64,000 bases of DNA from Litsea cubeba (Eukaryota; Streptophyta; Magnoliopsida; Laurales; Lauraceae). How positions within the stretch are numbered: the stretch's first letter is position 1; each line of letters opens with the position of its first letter. The stretch covers positions 49,548,215 to 49,612,214 of the forward strand of contig CM022948.1 in assembly GCA_012931725.1 (NCBI GenBank), read 5' to 3'. Positions 31,896 through 44,092 of this stretch are shown here, one piece after another. The translations under genes were made by a program, and so were the position numbers. A model generated the notes under the pieces. The model made no database searches, was not told the DNA's origin, and worked only from the letters and a program-made list of their open reading frames with translations.

Positions 31896-33139
31896 TGTTG
31901 GAATTTGAGATGCCTTGAGAAGTTTAATGAAGAATTGAAGAAATTAGTATCTCAAGTATCATCTTGTGTTGGAATTATTGTCAACAAAATGTCACAAGTG
32001 TGGTGTTGATAGAGCTTCAAAGAGAAAACAGAGCTGAAACAGAATAGTATAGGAAATCAGAATTTCATCTGTCAACCAGCATTTCTACCGGTAGAACAGG
32101 GGTAGAACAGGGGTAGAAAAGGGGTAGAAAAGGCTAACCCTGAGATTTCCATCTGTCAACCGCAAGTACTACCGGTAGAAGTGGCTGCCCTGAAAGTTCA
32201 ACCGCAAGTACTACCGGTAGAAGTGGCTTAAATTCTAGCAGAAGCTTGGACATGAGAATTTCATCTGTTCTACCGCAATTTCTACCGGTAGAACACACGG
32301 GAAACCTGAGTTGCGCAGAAATAGAAGTTTTGCACGAAAATTCAGGAAACTTAAGTATTTCGTTTGGGACTCTTTCTAAACGAATTGTAGCCTATTTTGA
32401 ACACTCTTAAGGGTTACCATAACCTATATAAAGGCATGTTTAGGCTCGTTTTTAAGAAGACACACCAAGACAGAAGAGAAGAGAAGAGAAGAGAGAAGAA
32501 AAGAGAGGGTTTTGGAAAGAAGAAGGTGCTGTTGCTGTGTGCTGTTGTGTTGCATGTTTCTACAGCAAGTGTGGACGAGAATGTGCTCATGAAGATGGTG
32601 ATTCGTCCATAAGATAAGTGTCTCTCTGTTTATGTTTTAATTGTCAATTTGTAAGGGATTGAGAGAGAGAGATTGTAGAGGGGAAGGGTTGTAGAAAACG
32701 GTTTCTATTCTTATTCTGTAGAACACCAAGTTGGTGCTTGGTGTCTGGGGTTTGGTGATCCTATCTGTTGGTGCAGATAAATTGTAAAGGGAGTCGGTGC
32801 TTCCTAGATAGTTGGTGCTATCTGAAACTAAAGGGAGTAGGTGCTTCCTAGATAGTTGGTGCTATCTGAAACCTAAGGGAGTCGGTGCTTCCTAGATAGT
32901 TGGTGCTATCTGAAACTAAGGGTTGGTGCTCTTTGTCGTTGGTGCGACTAAATAGATTCAGATCTGTTCCGGATTGGTGTTCGGACAGTCTTTGAACCGT
33001 GGACGTAGCCTTTTGGTGAACCACGTTAAATCTGGTGTCATTGTGTGATTTGATTTGCTTTTGTTGTTAAATTGGACCTGTTATTAAAGAATCACTGATT
33101 CACCCCCCCCCCCCCTCTCAGTGATCGCGATATCTAACA
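31896..33139 (+). repeat. Copia 5' LTR
   Basis: TGTTGGAATT...TATCTAACA. Contains four CTACCGGTAG palindromes (about 32085, 32168, 32210, 32281), a TATA box TATATAAA at 32425-32432, three tandem 44-bp units starting AGGGAGT(C/A)GG at 32788, 32832 and 32876, and a C13 tract near its end. The 71-residue frame at 32397 is duplicated in the other LTR and is not convincing as a gene. Confidence 0.93.
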
Positions 33140-33141
33140 AT

Positions 33142-33153
33142 TGGTATCAGAGC
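33142..33153 (+). other. Copia primer binding site (initiator Met tRNA)
   Basis: TGGTATCAGAGC, two bases after the LTR end; complementary to the 3' end of plant initiator methionine tRNA. Confidence 0.95.
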
Positions 33154-33207
33154 GTAAGGTTCCCTTGAAAAGCTTAACACGCTAAGGGTGATCTCTTGTC
33201 AAATCAC

Positions 33208-36200
33208 ATGGCAACCAATACAGGGAATAAGAAAGCACCTTTGTTTGATGGTTCTAATTACTCCTTCTGGAAGATCAGAATGTAGGCTTTCATTAAGTCA
33301 CTTGGCTATGATGTCTGGGAGACTGTCAGAGTCGGTTACAATATTGCCATTGTACCCAATGATGCTGCAACGAAGAAGTTAGCAGACAACGACTCTAAGG
33401 CGCAGAATGCACTCTTTAGTGGCCTTGTGGACAGCGAGCTGGTCAAAGTAATTGCATGCAAAACAGCCAAGGAAATATGGGACAAATTGAAAAGCATTCA
33501 TGAAGGAGATGAGAAGATCAAAGAAGCAAAATTGCAAACCCATCGCTCTCAATTTGAATCTCTTCGCATGGAGGAAAGCGAGAATGTTGACTCATATTTG
33601 CAACGAGTGAATGAAGTCACGAATGACATTCGTGGACTAGGGGAGGAGATTAAAGAACCAGTCATCGTCAAAAAGGTTCTAAGATCTCTTCTTCCCCGGT
33701 TTGATTCAAAAGTCTCAGCCATAGAAGAAGCTAAGGATCTGAATGAATTTTCCATGGATGAGTTGCATGGTTCACTCACTGCCTATGAGATGCGCATAGG
33801 TAAGACGTCTTCATCTGATAGAGAAGCGGCCTTCAAAGTTCAGAAAAAGGGAAAAGAGACTGCTGGTCATGATTCTGATACTGATGATGATGAGCTTGAG
33901 GCTCAATTTGTTAGAAAGCTGAAGAAAGGAAGCAATGGAAAGTACAACGGGAAGCTACCCTTTAAATGCTTCAATTGTGGCGGTGTTGGTCACTTTGCTG
34001 CAAAGTGTCCGCTGAAAGAAAATAATGATGATGACTCTTATGTTGATAAGAGTAAATGGAAGAAAAATTTCAGAAAGAGGGGCAAAGCAAAAAGCTTCAT
34101 CAGTCAATATAATGACAGCACGTCTGAAACTTCAGACGATGATGAATCAGCCGAGGCAACTGAAGCTCTCTTCATGGTTACTGTTGAAGAAGAAGAGGAG
34201 CAAGAGCCGGAAGAGGAAGAGGAGGCTGAGGTCAATCTTGAAGAAGAACTCATTGCCGCACTTGAGGAGCTTAGCATGGAACGAAAAACAAGTAAGAAAA
34301 ATCTGAAACTTCTTCATGAATCTGAAAGTTCAATTATTGCTTTGAAAACTCAAGTTGAAGAATATAAAAGAATGGTGGAAGTCCTTCAAAATCAAATAAG
34401 TATCAAAAAGGAAGAGGCTATGAAACTTGAAACTGAAATCGCTAGAGCAAAGGCTGAAAACTTGGAAAATAGCCGAAAACTCAAAGCACTCCAAGCGATT
34501 GAAGGGACAATGAAACTCAATGAAATTCTGAAAGTTCAAAAGCCCTTCCACAATAAATTTGGTATTGGATTTGAGACCGGAGAGTCCTCTAAAGCTGCAC
34601 CTTCTTTGTTTATGAAACAAAGTGCCATACCTCTCAAGGCTACAAAGCTTCAAATTCAGCCTAGTATTGAGATAGTCAATAAGAAAAGGTTTGTGGAGTT
34701 TATCCAGCCACCTAAGAAAGGAAGAATGTTCAGATTCTATGGTTATTGCTATCATTGTAATAGATATGGACATAAAAGAGCTGATTGCAAATTCAATGTT
34801 AGAAACAGCCCATTTGTGACTAGGAATCCTTTTTCAATCCTAAACAGCCACAAAATTGAGTGCTATATATGTCATAATTATGGACACTTGGCTAGGGATT
34901 GTAGGTTGCCTATTGCTAACCAATTTCAGGTTGAAAAGAAACCCAAGTTAGTTAAGGCATGGAGGGCAAAGAAAATGAAAGGTAATTCCAAAGAATCTCT
35001 CATTGTGCAAACGGCATTCAATGCACAAAAGAAGACAGCACCATGGGTCCTTGATAGTGGTTGTTCAAGCCATATGACAGGTGATAAAGAAAAATTTGTC
35101 AAATTACAACACTATGAAGGCGGATCAGTGAAGTTTGGTAACAATGATGGTGCCAAAATCTGCGGAAAAGGTGTTGTTCAGCTAAAGGCAAATAAGATTA
35201 GATCAGATGAGGTCTTATATGTGTCTGGACTGAGACACAACTTGCTTAGTGTGAGCTAGATCTGTGACAAAGGCCACGAAGTTGTCTTCACTAAGAATGG
35301 TTTTGCTATCAAGAAGTGTAGCAACGGCAAAACAGTGGCTACTGGATCTAGGACTGCTGGAAATCTCTATACATTGTCAGATGGAGCTGAAAAGACTTGC
35401 TTGATGAGTCGGACAGAGGAAAGTTGGTTGTGGCACAAACGCCTTGGGCATCTAGACTTTGACAACATGTCAAAGATTTGCAAATCAAAGGCTGTCAGAG
35501 GTATGTCTACAGTTGAAAAGCCTTCCAACCCCATTTGCGATTCGTGTCAAAAGGGAAAGCAAACGAGGGTAATGTTCAAGTCAAAGGAGCATCATTCAAA
35601 GAAACCTCTTGAGCTAGTGCACACTGATCTCTGTGGACCGATGCGAACTCAAAGCACCAATGGAGATAAGTATTTTATGTTATGCATTGATGATTATACT
35701 CGTATGACATGGGTATTGTTTCTTAAGCATAAACATCAAGCACTTGATCGTTTTAAAGTGTTTAAAGCACAGGTTGAAAATATGCTTGGAAAACGTATCA
35801 AGATTTTAAGGTCTGATCGAGGCGGTGAATTCACATCTGAAGAGTTCACTAACTATTGTGAGCACCATGGCATTCAAAGACAGTATTCAGCCCCTAGAAC
35901 TCCACAGCAAAATGGAGTTGTGGAATGGAAAAATCGCACCGTGCAAGAGATGGCTCGCACAATGCTAACTGAGAGCAAGCTAGCTGACAAATATTGGAAG
36001 GAGGCAATCCATACGGCTGTATACATTCAGAATCGATGCTTAATCAGGCCACATGAAGACAAAACTCCTTATGAGCTATGGTTTGGGCGAAAAGCAACAG
36101 TCAAGCACTTCAGAGTCTTCGGTAGCAAGTGTTACATCAAGCGTCTTGAACAAAATCCGGGCAAATTTGATGAAAGAGCTGATGAAGGTATATTTCTGGG

Positions 36201-38067
36201 TTATTCCTCATCTAGTAAGGCTTACAGATGTCTTAACAAAAGGACCAGAAAAATCATAGAAAGTGCCGATGTTGGAATTGATGAAAACCATGAATCCAAG
36301 AATGGAACTCATTATGACAGTCCCGTTTATGAGGACTCGAGTGAGATTGATGATGAAGTAGCTAAACCTAATGATTCTGAGAAATCAAAGGATGACTAAG
36401 AGGATGCTACACCTAGAAAGAAAAGCACTTGGGTAGAGCAACACCCTAAGGATCAAATCATTGGAGATCCTGAGGCCGGTGTTAAAATAAGACAAAGTGT
36501 AGTTAGCAATTACTCACTTGTGTCCACCATTGAACCCAAGACTGTGGCTGAAGCCAGTCTCGATGAAAGTTGGTTAAAAGCTATGCATGAGGAGTTGGAG
36601 CAAATTGAGAAGAACTCCACATGGGAACTAGTCTCTAGACCTACCGATAAGAATGTTATTGGTACTAAATGGGTCTTTCGGAATAAGCTGAATGAAGATG
36701 GTCAGGTCATACGAAACAAAGCAAGGTTGGTTTGTAAAGGCTATGCTCAAGTTGAAGGCATAGATTTTGAAGAGACCTTTGCACCGGTGGCTCGTCTGGA
36801 AGCCATTCGTATGTTTCTTGCATTGGCTGCATACAAAACCTTCAAGGTATTTCAGATGGATGTAAAGTCAGCCTTCTTGAATGGATTACTTGAAGAAGAG
36901 GTCTACATTAAGCAACCTGATGGCTTTTCTATTAGCAAAAATTCAGACCTAGTGTGCAAGTTGAAAAAGGCTCTTTATGGGCTGAAACAAGCGCCAAGGG
37001 CGTGGTATGCAAGGCTGGACCTATATCTCCGCAAGATCGGTTTTGGAAAAGGATTGGTTGATAGCAATCTTTATGTCAAAACAGAGTTGAGCAAACAGCT
37101 GGTTGTCATTGTTTATGACGATGACATAATCTTTGGTGGCAACGATGAAGAAATGTGCAGGAATTTCGCTGAAGAGATGAAGAAAGAATTTGAGATGTCA
37201 ATGCTTGGAGAACTAAAGTTCTTTCTTGGTTTACAAGTTCAGCAGCTGAAACATGGTATCTTCATATCACAGATGAAATACATCAAGGAAATGTTGAAGC
37301 GTTTTAACATGGAAGACAGCAAGCCAGTGAGCACACCAATGACAACGAACACAAAGCTAAGCAAAGATGATAAGGGTTCGTCCGTTGATCACACCACTTA
37401 TCGTTCTATGATAGGAAGCTTGCTTTATTTGACTGCTACAAGACCGGATCTTCTGCAAGCAGTATGTATGGTGGCTCGATTTCAAGCATCACCAACTGAG
37501 ACGCACCTCACAGCAGTAAAAAGGATATTTCGATATCTGAAAGGTACCATGGAGCTTGGCATTTGGTATCCTAAAGGCAAATCCTTCACTCTTGTTGCAT
37601 ACTCTGACGCCGATTGGGCTGGATGTATAGATGATCGCAAGAGTACAAGCGGCGGTGCATTCTATCTCGGTGACAGGTTGGTGGCATGGCATAGTAAGAA
37701 ACAAGACTCAGTATCCCTTTCTACAGCGGAAGCGGAATATATTGCAGCGGCAACTTGTTGTACACAAGTGTTATGGATGCGGCAAATGCTTTCTGATCTA
37801 GGAGTTCCGACAACGGATCCTACGCCGATCCTCTGTGACAACACAAGTGCAATTCACATCTCCAAGAATCCTGTTCAGCATTCTAGAACGAAGCATGTAG
37901 CAATTCGCTATCACTTTCTCAAGGAAAAGGTTGCAGATGGTGAGGTAAAGTTGGAATATGTCACAACTACTGAGCAAGTTGCTGATATCTTCACAAAACC
38001 TCTGCCAAAAGAAGTCTTCGAGTATCTCCGGAAAAAATTAGGAGTTACTCACTCTCCTAATCCTTAG
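33208..38067 (+). pseudogene. Copia gag-pol polyprotein with three nonsense codons
   Basis: One unshifted frame of about 1619 codons, interrupted by TAG 33283-33285, TAG 35257-35259 and TAA 36397-36399. Order: gag with the EIWDKLKSIHEGD motif; CCHC knuckle CFNCGGVGHFAAKC (about residue 253); Glu-rich stretch; coiled coil (about 350-450); two more CCHC knuckles (about 513 and 551); protease WVLDSGCSSHM (about 612); integrase zinc domain (WHKRLGHL); core with HTDLCGPM, RSDRGGEF and NGVVEWKNRT (D, D, E present; the usual Arg after Glu is Trp); RT with ALYGLKQAPRAWY and VYDDDIIFGG, where the usual YVDD reads YDDD; RNase H with YSDADWAG, AEAEYIAA and LCDNTSAI. Absence of any indel with three stops points to point mutation after insertion. 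Confidence 0.93.
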
Positions 38068-38080
38068 GAGTTGTGCTTGC

Positions 38081-38366
38081 AAGGGGGAGCAAAGTATTCT
38101 TTGACTATCCTATTCGCTCCTTCGTTGGTCCCTTTGGACTTGTTGTCAAAGGGGGAGAAAGACTTAAGCAAGGAGAAAGCAATGTTAGAAGAAGTTATGC
38201 TATGATAACTTTGGGGAGATTGGTATCAAGAGTGTTAGAGATCTTGATTTTTTTTAAAGACAGGGGGAGACTATGGTTCTGAAGAAGCTTCATGAAGATC
38301 AACTAGTTTAATGTGTTCTAAGTGTTGAAGTTCCAAAAGTGTTGCCAACAATTCCAAAGGGGGAGA
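38081..38366 (+). other. Multiple polypurine tracts before the copia 3' LTR
   Basis: AAGGGGGAGC (38081), AAAGGGGGAGA (38148), CAGGGGGAGA (38261) and AAAGGGGGAGA (38356), the last ending two bases before the LTR. Repeated polypurine tracts are described in Sireviruses. Confidence 0.8.
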
Positions 38367-38367
38367 T

Positions 38368-39598
38368 TGTTGGAATTTGAGATGCCTTGAGAAGTTTAAT
38401 GAAGAATTGAAGAAATTAGTATCTCAAGTATCATCTTGTGTTGGAATTATTGTCAACAAAATGTCACAAGTGTGGTGTTGATAGAGCTTCAAAGAGAAAA
38501 CAGAGCTGAAACAGAACAGTATAGGAAATCAGAATTTCATCTGTCAACCGGTATTTCTACCGGTAGAACAGGGGTAGAAAAGGGGTAGAAAAGGCTGACC
38601 CTGAGATTTCCATCTGTCAACCGCAAGTACTACCGGTAGAAGTGGCTGCCCTGAAAGTTCAACCGCAAGTACTACCGGTAGAAGTGGCTTAAATTCTAGC
38701 AGAAGCTTGGACATGAGAATTTCATCTGTTCTACCGCAATTTCTACCGGTAGAACACACGGGAAACCTGAGTTGCGCAGAAATAGAAGTTTTGCACGAAA
38801 ATTCAGGAAACTTAAGTATTTCGTTTGGGACTCTTTCTAAACGAATTGTAGCCTATTTTGAACACTCTTAAGGGTTACCATAACCTATATAAAGGCATGT
38901 TTAGGCTCGTTTTTAAGAAGACACACCAAGACAGAAGAGAAGAGAAGAGAAGAGAGAAGAAAAGAGAGGGTTTTGGAAAGAAGAAGGTGCTGTTGCTGTG
39001 TGCTGTTGTGTTGCATGTTTCTACAGCAAGTGTGGACGAGAATGTGCTCATGAAGATGGTGATTCGTCCATAAGATAAGTGTCTCTCTGTTTATGTTTTA
39101 ATTGTCAATTTGTAAGGGATTGAGAGAGAGAGATTGTAGAGGGGAAGGGTTGTAGAAAAAGGTTTCTATTCTTATTCTGTAGAACATCAAGTTGGTGCTT
39201 GGTGTCTGGGGTTTGGTGATCCTATCTGTTGGTGCAGATAAATTGTAAAGGGAGTCGGTGCTTCCTAGATAGTTGGTGCTATCTGAAACTAAAGGGAGTA
39301 GGTGCTTCCTAGATAGTTGGTGCTATCTGAAACCTAAGGGAGTCGGTGCTTCCTAGATAGTTGGTGCTATCTGAAACTAAGGGTTGGTGCTCTTTGTCGT
39401 TGGTGCGACTAAATAGATTCAGATCTGTTCCGGATTGGTGTTCGGACAGTCTTTGAACCGTGGACGTAGCCTTTTGGTGAACCACGTTAAATCTGGTGTC
39501 ATTGTGTGATTTGATTTGCTTTTGTTGTTAAATTGGACCTGTTATTAAAGAATCACTGATTCCCCCCCCCCCCCTCTCAGTGATCGCGATATCTAACA
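38368..39598 (+). repeat. Copia 3' LTR
   Basis: Nearly identical to 31896-33139; lacks one 11-bp GGTAGAACAGG unit present near 32099 in the other LTR and has a shorter C tract. Confidence 0.93.
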
Positions 39599-40302
39599 CG
39601 ACCACCGCTACAAGGTGATAAAAGTCCCTTGGGGGGTACCCCCCCCCCAAGGTCCTTGCCTTCTCCTTCTGCCTCCAATGGCTTAGACGTGGCCTTTCAG
39701 CCCGTCTACTTAGTTTTTTATTGGACATAGGACCTCCTTTTGGTCTCTGTCCTCTAAAAACCTGAGGTTATAGCCAAGCCAAGCGAATCAATAGCATCCT
39801 CTGTTCTCATCTGCATGGATGATGGGGAAGTCCACATATGGCTTACGACCGTCAATCTGAACGGGTCCCCCACAATCTCCTGAGAAGTTAGATCCTCATT
39901 TTCTTGCTTTTCATTGTAGTTTGTATTTTTTTTTCAAAAGAGACAAAAATCACAACTCTTGTCTTTCATTATTGATAAGGATTGTAAATCGGCTATAAAC
40001 GCCAAAATCGGCTATAAATGCCAAAAAATCACCTTTCACGGCAAATCAAGAAAATGTCTCTTTCTTAAATATATGTGCAATGGAAAACTTGAAAGAAGTT
40101 GATTTCCTTTTTACCTGTGAAGGTTGATCTCCGGATCACCACTTACAATTTCAAGTAAAATAAAAAATCTGGCACACCCACACAAAAGAAATGTTGATGC
40201 CCACATCTGCCCCCCTCCGGTTATGAAAGAGTCGGACCCAAACGGACTCCCACGTCATCCGACCTCGGTAGAACCGAGCGAGTAGAATGCGCCGGTCCAT
40301 CA

Positions 40303-40462
40303 AGGCTAAGGAGTAATTAGCCAACACTAGTGTCGTAGTTATCATAACCTCAGTGTTTTGGGAGACATCCCCACACAATGTGTCTTCGGGTGTAATCGAT
40401 ATCTTCTTTCTTTTATATCCCTTCGTTTATTTTTCTTGTTCTATCATCATACAGTTTTTCTT
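40303..40462. other. Gap between solo LTR and MULE
   Basis: AGGCT duplication, the probable last bases of the outer Tat LTR to about 40326, then unassigned flank. The 9-bp duplication GTTTTTCTT of the next element is at 40454-40462. Confidence 0.6.
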
Positions 40463-40464
40463 GG

Positions 40465-40507
40465 GGAAATTCTATATGCACCACAAGTTTTGATGAACAC
40501 ACCCACA
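40465..40507 (+). repeat. Left terminal inverted repeat of the MULE
   Basis: 43 bp matching the reverse complement of 47338-47380 with one mismatch (position 21 of the repeat). Confidence 0.92.
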
Positions 40508-40985
40508 TTCTGAGCTCACCACATCCATTTTGGGTTTAAAACCTATTTGCTGAGCCCACCCACCAAAATACCCAAACTGCCCAGCCCTCGCCTTCTCCAT
40601 TTCCTCGTCCTCATTTTTCAAATTTGGCATGGCTAACGGAAGTGGAAAAATCATGACGTCTCCTGCTACATCTTCTCCACTGCTCTCATCACCTTCTTCT
40701 TCTTCTTCTTCTTCTTCTTGTTCAAACAAGGTAAGGTCATCTTCTTCTTCTTCTTCGTTAAAGCTTTCCAATCATTTTCACCTTCTTTTTAGGTTGTAAT
40801 GTATGCGTTTAGGTTGCAATTTATGCATTTAGGTTGTATTTTCACCTACTTTGTTACAGCACTTGTATGTGGATTCCCTAATGCATGATACAAATGGGAG
40901 TTTCGAACTCCAATTTTTCCCTTCCCATTTGTTTTCTCTTTCTGGTTCGCGAAGTGCTCGGCAAACCAGAAGTGTGCAGGTTCAT

Positions 40986-41145
40986 TTTGCACGGCATATC
41001 GACACCGTGCATTTCACTATATGCACGGCCAATGTTAGCCGTGCATTTCACTATATGCACGGCCAATGTTAGCCGTGCATATATTATTTGCACGGTGTCG
41101 ATATGCCGTGCAAATTACATATGCACGGCTAACATTGGCCGTGCA
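40986..41145. repeat. Foldback array 1 of TGCACGG...CCGTGCA units
   Basis: Five units: A at 40986-41011 (26 nt), B at 41022-41045 and 41056-41079 (24 nt), then A reversed at 41089-41114 and B reversed at 41122-41145. The reversed copies are perfect complements of the forward ones, and each unit also has self-complementary ends. It lies in the leader of the PMD gene, before a likely acceptor TTTTGAACAG at about 41229. Confidence 0.9.
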
Positions 41146-41237
41146 TATATGAGATTGCACATTAATAGTATGCCGTGCAGAATAAATTTGCAATGTTAAA
41201 TAATAATTTTTGTTTTTTATTTTGAACAGATTAGAAT

Positions 41238-43525
41238 ATGCGTAGAAGACCTGCTCGTCGCGGTGGCAGCTCACTTTCGATAGGTGGACGGGCTAGTTCT
41301 TCTAGCGAGCCATCTAGAGTTAGGACGAAGATCGGTGTCACAAGACCGGCGCGTCGCCGAGGTGTGCACGCTAGTACTTCGACTGCCGGTCGTCAACGAC
41401 CAACGGCATCTGAACGAAGACGTAAATTGCGACAGGGTCCACTCCCAGATTCATCAGAGGAGTCAGAGGATGATTCATCTGAGGAGGATTCATCAGAGCA
41501 TGATTCCTCACAGGAGGAGGAGGCACAGCCGTCCACTTTTGCTGCAGCGGCAGCAAGGGAGGATCATCATCCATCAGACCAGGAGGAACAGCCATCCAGT
41601 CCTCCCCCAGCGGCGGCTGGGGGAGGGTCCTATCCCCAGCGGTCCGGCTGATTTATCGGTCCTCCCTAGTGTTAAGACGCACGTGGCCATACCCATATGG
41701 GACGGGGAGGTAATATTGCATTTTTTTAATTTGTGAATTAATTGTTTTTCAAATAATATGTGTTGAAGTCTTTAATAACATATATTAATGAAGATTAAAA
41801 CTTTTAATGTGCAGGAACGTGAGCCGCTTAAGTGTATCAATCACTGGCGAGGGTTGAAGGATCGGTACATACCTCGGCCTGGGGATGGGGCCGATACCGA
41901 AGTTCCTCGATTTCGTGCGATTATAGAAGAGTCTGGATTGGCAGGCCTGAAGTCATTGTCGTACCGATATACCTCCGCCCCTCTGATATCCAGTTTCGTA
42001 GAGAGGTGGCAGCTCGAGACAAACACCTTCCACATGCCATTTGGTGAGATGACGATCACCTTAGACGATGTGGGTACTCTCCTCGGCGTCCCAGTAACGG
42101 GACTGCCTGTCCACGCATCGACCAGTATGGGATTTACCTGAGCGTGGACTAGGCGTGGATAGAGCGATTACGTCTGCTGAACTTCAAGTGGTGCATGGTG
42201 GGGTAGTGAGGATGGCATTGATCAAGCAAGTGTGCGGTAGTGTGGGTCCCAGGTCGTCTATTGAGCAGGTAGATTGTGCAACTAGAGGCTATCTTCTGTA
42301 TCTGTTAGGCTGCACACTCATCACCGATAAGTCGTCCACCCGAGTCCCCATTGCCTACCTATCTTTACTGATGGACTTGGGACAGGTCCGTCATTATGCA
42401 TGGGGGGCTGCCGCACTTGCGTATCTTTATCGCCAATTGGGGACCGCTACGAGGGCAGATGTGAGACAGATTGCTGGATATCTGACACTGCTCACGGTAA
42501 ATGTGCATACCTCTTTGAAATATCACTCTTGTTTCCATTTGCTTATCTCTGAACTACTCATAATATATTATTTAAATTTGTATAATTAATAATCTCTAAC
42601 TCTTGCAGTCTTGGGTGTACGGGCACTTCCCATTTGCCCGTCCTCCTGCATCATGGGGGTTTACGGCTGCAATGCCTCATGCGGCTTGCTGGAATCCTGG
42701 TCAGGATTCCGGGATTGCAAGGGAGAACGTCAAGTTGTTACGGGAGAGATAGGATGACTTACATCCTAGTGAGGTGAGCATCCAATAGACATGTTGCTAT
42801 TTATTTTATGTTTTTTCGATGATCTCTATTTTTTGTTAGAATGTTAATGAGTTGTTTCAATTACTTGACATAGGTGGCTTGGGATCCGTATACCGGTGCC
42901 AGGGCTCAGCATCCATTCCAACAGAGTTCTTTCTTCTGTGGTTGCTTGAGAGCACTGGATGTCATTGAACCCTACCATCCACAGAGGGTTCTTCGTCAAT
43001 TTGGGTATGTTCAGACCATCCCACCAGCACCGCTCGCGCCCCTTCATGCGGCTCGGGGATCTACAGCTGGACAATACAAGGTCTCCTACAAATTCCTTGA
43101 TCGGTACTGGGAGTCTTGGGAGGATCATGTATTATCCCTAGCACACCATGGCCATCGAGTACAACATGCATGGGAGTGCTCACCCGAGTACATGGAGTGG
43201 TTTGTTAGGATTTCACATCCTCGGGTACAGAACCCCGAACGTCACTCCCATTATCATCCTCATGAAGATCAAGATGACCCGACTCCAAGAGTGGTGAGCG
43301 TTTGAATTTTCAAAGTAACATTATGCATCCATTTTAAAAGTTATAATTCTCTTATTTATTGACAAATTTAATGGTTTCTTACAGATCCCTCGAGCGAGTG
43401 ATAATCTTCGTGCTACGATTGCACAGCCCGGTCAGACTGCTGATTTTTATTACCAGGCACTGCAGACCACGCTCGAGATCTTGGATGGCTTGCTGGTGAC
43501 GTACCGACGACGTACGCGTCCGTGA
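41238..43525 (+). pseudogene. MULE-borne PMD (MAIN-like) gene
   Basis: Proposed exons 41238-41709, 41815-42496, 42609-42773, 42874-43293 and 43385-43525, all GT-AG. The N-terminus is Arg/Ser-rich and acidic (SSEESEDDSSEEDSSEHDSS). Exon 2 has the PMD hallmark ERWQLETNTFHMPFGEMTIT followed by DDVGTLLGVPVTGLPV; exon 4 has WECSPEYMEWFVRISHP, typical of the C-terminus of MAIN-like proteins. Breaks: a frame change in exon 1 near 41630, another near 42130-42150, and an in-frame TAG at 42750-42752. Host members of the family act in meristem maintenance and silencing; the role in a transposon is unknown. It is convergent with the transposase gene. Confidence 0.82.
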
Positions 43526-44092
43526 TAAGACTTGGTGTTTTTGGATTTTATGATTACAGAATGGCAGTTTGTAATTTTTTTCTGGAACTTAGTGAATTTT
43601 ATGCCACTTTTTTACGGCAATTATGTAAATAATCACTTTTACATAAATATGTACTTTTCTTGGTAATTGATTAATTTAAGGCTACTTTTTGATGGCTTTC
43701 ATAGATGAATTTTTATATTTTCAGAGATCGTATAGTCTGCATTTGTGTAAAAGTCCCATGGGCTTTCATAAACTAGAAAGATTAAACAAAATGGAATGAA
43801 AGGGACATAGGTCTGCACGGCCAACAAGTAAAGTGCATAACACATGTTGCACGGCCATTATGTGCCGTGCATAACATGGTCTGCACGGCACATAATGGCC
43901 GTGCACAATGTGTTATGCACATTACATGTTGGCCGCACAGATTATGATTTGCACATTACAAGTTGGCCATGCAGACCATGTTTTACACATAATACATAAC
44001 ACCAAAGAATAAATTGAGCATCCAGCTGCTTACATTCAACATTCCATTATATAATTCATATGGTTACATCAAATGACAACCAGTTTATATAA
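43526..44092. repeat. Intergenic foldback array 2 between convergent MULE genes
   Basis: 43848-43871 and 43882-43905 are perfect inverted copies of a 24-nt TGCACGG...CCGTGCA unit, flanked by further looser inverted arms (TGCATAACACATG at about 43834 against CAATGTGTTATGCA at about 43906, and GGCCAACA-like arms near 43820 and 43930). The rest of the interval is AT-rich with no gene. Confidence 0.85.

Larger units (their letters stand above)
31896..39598 (+). mobile_element. Copia LTR retrotransposon, Sirevirus-like, 7.7 kb
   Basis: LTRs at 31896-33139 (1244 bp) and 38368-39598 (1231 bp); 5-bp duplication CGACC at 31891-31895 and 39599-39603; ends TGTTGG and TCTAACA. PBS TGGTATCAGAGC (initiator Met tRNA) at 33142-33153. 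One gag-pol frame, 33208-38067. Four G-rich polypurine tracts (38081, 38148, 38261, 38356) lie before the 3' LTR, and TCTACCGGTAGA palindromes lie in the LTR: both are features known in Sireviruses. No envelope-like gene is present. LTRs differ by about six substitutions and one 11-bp duplication by hand count, so it is young. Confidence 0.93.
30199..40302 (+). mobile_element. Solo LTR of the inner Tat family, split by a copia element
   Basis: 30199-31895 and 39604-40302 together match the inner Tat LTR in reverse orientation, starting TGTTGACACC and ending GGTCCATCA, about 2.4 kb. Flanks are AGACT (30194-30198) and AGGCT (40303-40307), a 5-bp duplication with one change. No internal region remains, so it is a solo LTR. 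It is clearly more diverged from the inner LTRs than they are from each other, hence older. It keeps the TATA (near 31750), the G-tract palindrome and the TATAGCC motifs. Confidence 0.9.

Noticed and set aside
32397..32612. 71-residue open frame in both copia LTRs
   Set aside because: Identical in both copies only because the LTRs are identical; no family and a purine-rich stretch after the TATA box.
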